A stretch of DNA of 64,000 nucleotides from positions 930,001 through 994,000 of the forward strand of contig CBDIDO010000002.1 of assembly GCA_965277735.1 (NCBI GenBank). Direction: 5' to 3'. Under the pieces are notes generated by a model. It did not search any database. It was not told the DNA's origin and worked only from the letters and a program-made list of their open reading frames with translations. The position numbers were made by a program, and so were the translations under genes. The first letter of the stretch is position 1. Each line of letters starts with the position of its first letter. Origin of the DNA: RH-AL1 sp965277735 (GTDB lineage Bacteria > Pseudomonadota > Alphaproteobacteria > Rhizobiales > Beijerinckiaceae). Below, in pieces: positions 61,177 through 64,000 of the stretch.

Positions 61177-61536
61177 TCAATTCCGCGACGCCAGGTGACG
61201 ACGGTGGACATGCCGGCGATGCTCAGGCGCCGGCGCGGCGGCGGGCGCGTCAGGCTGGTCCGCATCGGCGAATGGCTTCATGATGCCGGCGAAAACGGCA
61301 CCGGGCGCCTCGAGGCTCTCACGGAGCGCAACGCCGAGCGCCGGGGCAGCCGAGCCCGGCGCACTGCTGGCCGCGATGAGGGGATCGGGACGATGGAACG
61401 CGTCGCCGACGATCGTTCCGAAGGCGGCCTGCCCATCCGCCAGAGGATCCGACGGTCCCGGCGCAGTCTGCGCCTGCGCGAGCGGCGCCGCCCCGATCAA
61501 TCCGATCGAGGCCAAAACAAGGGCATGAATCTTCAT
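61177..61536 (-). CDS. Small exported protein, unknown
   Basis: 119 residues with signal peptide (MKIHALVLASIGLIGAAPLAQA-QTA) and an Ala/Pro-rich mature part ending in a His/Arg-rich tail (EHRRHVHRRHLASRN) that could bind metal or surfaces. AGGA lies upstream of the ATG. No domain recognised. Confidence 0.6.
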   Translation of the reverse strand: MKIHALVLASIGLIGAAPLAQAQTAPGPSDPLADGQAAFGTIVGDAFHRPDPLIAASSAPGSAAPALGVALRESLEAPGAVFAGIMKPFADADQPDAPAAAPAPEHRRHVHRRHLASRN

Positions 61537-62148
61537 CGCTCGGTCCTCACCACAACTCCGCGCTGCCGATCTGTAGACATCCGAGCTCGGCCGGAAGCAG
61601 GCAAGACCATATCCATGACTACAAATGACGCCTACTCATCCGTTGGATTGAGTCTTGCCCGGAACAGTCTCTGGAGCCCCAAATAGGCCGGCGCAGATGC
61701 TTTGAAGCAACACAAAGGCGATAGGCCGTGACCTCAGGTCTGCGCAGACCTCCGACCGCAAGAAAAGATTGCAACGCCAGATTGTGATTCGCACGGCGCC
61801 ACGCGATGACGTGAGCCACGATCGGCGCCGCCTTGAGCTCGCCTGCGTGGAAATCGCTGCTCGTCGGGTTCAAGCTCGTGCTTCAGCCCGTCGTCACCTG
61901 GGTGCGCGCGACCGCCGATGTTGCGCCGTTTCTCACCCACGCGGCCTGCTCCTCGCGGCGCTGCCGACGGGGACCCGCCCCTTCATGCTCGAGTCCTACC
62001 GACGCGAGGCGGACGTCACCTCCAGTGTCCTGCTGCCTCGACGGTTGCGTCGATTTTCACCATCGCCGGATACCTCGCCGTCGCAACCTGACGTCCAGGT
62101 GCGATCGATCAGCCGCGTCGATTTGCAAGTTGCAGATCGCTACGCAGA
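61537..62148. other. Intergenic region, no convincing gene
   Basis: About 610 bases between the small exported protein gene and the cupin gene. Open frames occur on both strands, but their translations are Arg/Ser/Cys-rich with no ribosome binding site or domain. I see no strong hairpin. Confidence 0.5.
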
Positions 62149-62739
62149 TCACGGTTCCATACGCAGGAGGCCGATGCGACGACTTCGCCTGCCGTCAGCA
62201 TCGGAAACCGGATGCTGAGCGACGTCGCCCGTGAACGCGTCGTATTCGCCGACGTCGCTCAGCATCCGGGTCTGACCGGTCGGGAAGAACTTCGTCGTCT
62301 CCGAGTAATTGTAGACCATCGTGAAGTGCCCGTCGGACACGCGCCCATCCGGAAGAACGACGCCGGCGGGGCAGGCATTCCACGTGTGCGGCAGGCCTGG
62401 AGGGATGTCGACCAGAGAGCCGGGCCCGACAACGAAAATCTCGCCGCCGAGCTCGGTGACGCCGACGCCGTTCAAGACGAGGATCCGCTCGGGTAGGAAC
62501 CGGCCATTCTCGCCACCACCGATATGGACGTGTCGCGGAAGCCGGCAGTCCGTGTTGAACTCGATGAAGCCGAGCTGCCCTCTGAACGCGAGATCCGCAT
62601 CCGGCGTCGCGCCGAGATAGAGCTCGTTCATCACGACCGGCGCGTACGACATCGGTCTGCGGATGTTGCCGCCTTCGCCGTGCGTGATGCGCGTGCCGTT
62701 GTGCAGCTCGACCCCGAGAATCTCTTCACCTGCGCTCAT
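62149..62739 (-). CDS. Cupin-fold protein, unknown
   Basis: 196 residues. A cupin-like core is visible: LPRHVHIGG (His pair), then ILVLNGVGVTELGGEIFVVG and PGSLVDIPPGLPHTWNACPA, giving the two conserved cupin motifs with His ligands. The ATG overlaps the stop of the upstream oxidoreductase gene (ATGA), so both act in one pathway, probably on a sugar-acid or hydroxyacid derivative. Enzyme or sensor role not decided. Confidence 0.75.
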   Translation of the reverse strand: MSAGEEILGVELHNGTRITHGEGGNIRRPMSYAPVVMNELYLGATPDADLAFRGQLGFIEFNTDCRLPRHVHIGGGENGRFLPERILVLNGVGVTELGGEIFVVGPGSLVDIPPGLPHTWNACPAGVVLPDGRVSDGHFTMVYNYSETTKFFPTGQTRMLSDVGEYDAFTGDVAQHPVSDADGRRSRRIGLLRMEP

Positions 62740-64000
62740 GTCGACTCCTGAGGGTCTTTGTGCTCGACCATCTCCGCCCGGAAAACCGCCTCCATCTCGC
62801 GGCGGAACTTGACCGCGTCCCCGCCTTCATCCGACGAGACATCGTTCCACGTAACGGGAGCGCCGGCCGGAACGGCGTGGTCCAACTTAAGGCCATGAGC
62901 GAGACCGATCGGCACGGCACCGAGTTGGAGCGACCGGCCGGACGGGATCACCTTGCCGTACACCATGAAGCCGCCTTCGCCGTCCAGCATCTCCCCCGCA
63001 CGCAGGTCCCTCTTGGCGATGGCGGCGACATCGGCGCGCCATTCCTTCGTCGAACCGGTCGGCTCGCCTCGCGTGGCGATGCTCGCGATCGATGTGCCGA
63101 GCTCGAGCCCGATCAGATGGTAGGGCTTGTAGGTCGCCGCGAAGCGGCCGCTGTCGTCGGTCGACAGCCCGTATTGCTTGAAGCACTCGCGGACGTAGGC
63201 GGTTTGCGCCTCGAAGACGACGTAGACACCCCACCGCAGATCGCGAAAGACCGGCCGCCCATCGCGCTCGAGCGAGGACACGACCTCGACGGTGCCGCGC
63301 TTGCGCAGAATGCCGCCGTGCTCGACCGGTCGCAGCACCGTCGGCAGTTCGTCGACGCCGCAGGGTGGGAACAAGAGACCGTCGTCCGGCGCACTCAGCG
63401 CACAGGCGTTCGCGACGGCTGCCATCTCCAGGGCGGACTTGGTGCCGTCGAGAAAGGAGTTGAACATCTGGGCGTTGAAGTCGCCGCGGCTGACCTGCTC
63501 CTGCGTAAACCCATAGTGATCCCACACCCTGTCTGGCGTCGACTGATGGTAGATCGGAAGATGCTTGGTCCCTTTGCCAGCGCAGATCACTTCCATACCG
63601 ATGGTTCTGGCCCAATCGACCAGTTCCGCGATCAAGGCAGGCTGATCCCCCGACGCCATTGAGTAGATGATGCCGGCTGCGGCGGCGCGGCGAGCAAGTA
63701 GGGGGCCCGCCAGCGCGTCCGCCTCGACGTTGACCATGACCACATGCTTGCGATGCACGCAGGCCTCAAGGACGTGGCGGATGCCGGCAGCCGGGTTGCC
63801 GGTGGCCTCTATGATAAGATCGATGAAGGGGCTCGCGATCATCGCGCTCGCGTCGTCCGTCACGCACGTCGACGCCAAGCGCGCCGCCGATTCGAACGAC
63901 GTCGCCGCAAAGCGCTCGTCGGCCCAGCCAACCCTGCGCATCGAATCGCGGGCGCGTTCCGGTGACAGATCGGCGACGCCGACCAGGTGAATGCCAGGTG
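62736..64000 (-). CDS. NAD(P)-binding dehydrogenase with probable SAF-type domain, 5' end cut by window
   Basis: The visible 421 codons continue beyond the window at the N-terminus (the reading begins GIHLVGVADLSPERARDS). Segments FIDLIIEATGNPAAGIRHVL and HRKHVVMVNVEADALAGPLL resemble homoserine dehydrogenase/Gfo-type Rossmann oxidoreductases. The C-terminal part, with AAIAKRDLRAGEMLDGEGG and MVYGKVIPSGRSLQLGAVPI, resembles a SAF domain. Proteins with this layout act on sugar acids or related hydroxy compounds; the substrate is not evident. Coupled to the cupin gene by a four-base overlap. Confidence 0.75.
   Translation of the reverse strand, partial: PGIHLVGVADLSPERARDSMRRVGWADERFAATSFESAARLASTCVTDDASAMIASPFIDLIIEATGNPAAGIRHVLEACVHRKHVVMVNVEADALAGPLLARRAAAAGIIYSMASGDQPALIAELVDWARTIGMEVICAGKGTKHLPIYHQSTPDRVWDHYGFTQEQVSRGDFNAQMFNSFLDGTKSALEMAAVANACALSAPDDGLLFPPCGVDELPTVLRPVEHGGILRKRGTVEVVSSLERDGRPVFRDLRWGVYVVFEAQTAYVRECFKQYGLSTDDSGRFAATYKPYHLIGLELGTSIASIATRGEPTGSTKEWRADVAAIAKRDLRAGEMLDGEGGFMVYGKVIPSGRSLQLGAVPIGLAHGLKLDHAVPAGAPVTWNDVSSDEGGDAVKFRREMEAVFRAEMVEHKDPQEST

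Noticed and set aside
61769..62234. Overlapping plus-strand frames in the gap before the cupin gene
   Set aside because: Arg/Ser/Cys-rich translations, no ribosome binding site, partly antisense to the cupin gene.

Overview
The window is GC-rich DNA with dense, short-spaced genes and reads as an alphaproteobacterium, most likely Hyphomicrobiales/Rhizobiales. The clues are a DUF2852 protein, a DUF6489 protein, TadE/TadG pilus genes, an etfB-etfA-3-hydroxybutyryl-CoA dehydrogenase block, a GCG-type cysteine-rich exported protein and a rhizobial-type Hsp20 pair. I saw no rRNA, tRNA or CRISPR array. The species cannot be named from the sequence alone.

Layout. 1-4.6 kb: cell-envelope genes (partial alpha-oxoamine synthase of the serine palmitoyltransferase type, CDP-alcohol phosphatidyltransferase, glycosyltransferase, two exported or membrane unknowns). 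4.7-17.6 kb: mainly housekeeping (asd, TadG/TadE-like genes, DUF2852, etfBA, hbdA, a VapBC module with a repeat-rich operator, mepA, TetR, LysR with a divergent SDR). 17.6-24.7 kb: two broken genes, then a periplasmic molybdenum hydroxylase operon (2Fe-2S subunit, Mo subunit, triheme cytochrome c) and a GntP permease. 24.88-26.40 kb: an IS1182-family element with 17-bp terminal inverted repeats. 26.4-31.9 kb: TetR with a divergent coniferyl-aldehyde-type dehydrogenase, an old yellow enzyme, a DJ-1/PfpI protein and several gene remnants. 32-33.9 kb: Hsp20 with a possible RNA thermosensor, and small unknowns.

The most interesting part is 34-60 kb, an accessory catabolic region. It holds class III PHA synthase genes (phaE-phaC) behind an acyl-CoA ligase, a phasin-like gene, two alpha/beta hydrolases, an epoxide hydrolase, a quinone oxidoreductase, an FMN 2-hydroxyacid dehydrogenase, an MFS carrier, a thiolase carrying a frameshift, and a kinase-like/acyl-CoA dehydrogenase pair. 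A GntR/FCD regulator follows, then a long minus-strand operon: AldA-like lactaldehyde dehydrogenase, outer-membrane transporter, Rieske protein, PQQ alcohol dehydrogenase with a lanthanide-type Asp, a coupled unknown, an acyl-CoA ligase and a ThDP enzyme of the 2-hydroxyacyl-CoA lyase/oxalyl-CoA decarboxylase/acetolactate synthase superfamily. Read together, these suggest (inference) epoxide to 1,2-diol to 2-hydroxyaldehyde to 2-hydroxyacid, followed by oxidation to the 2-oxoacid or activation to a 2-hydroxyacyl-CoA and C-C cleavage.

A 13-bp palindrome, GNATTCNGAATNC, recurs in intergenic DNA at 33542, 38361, 42984, 50045 and 60096, with a one-mismatch copy at 44583. Most copies lie in front of the transcription units of this region, including between the GntR gene and its divergent operon. 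It is the best candidate for the operator of a local regulon.

60.4-64 kb: small exported proteins, a cupin, and a partial dehydrogenase with a probable SAF-type C-terminal region running off the window.
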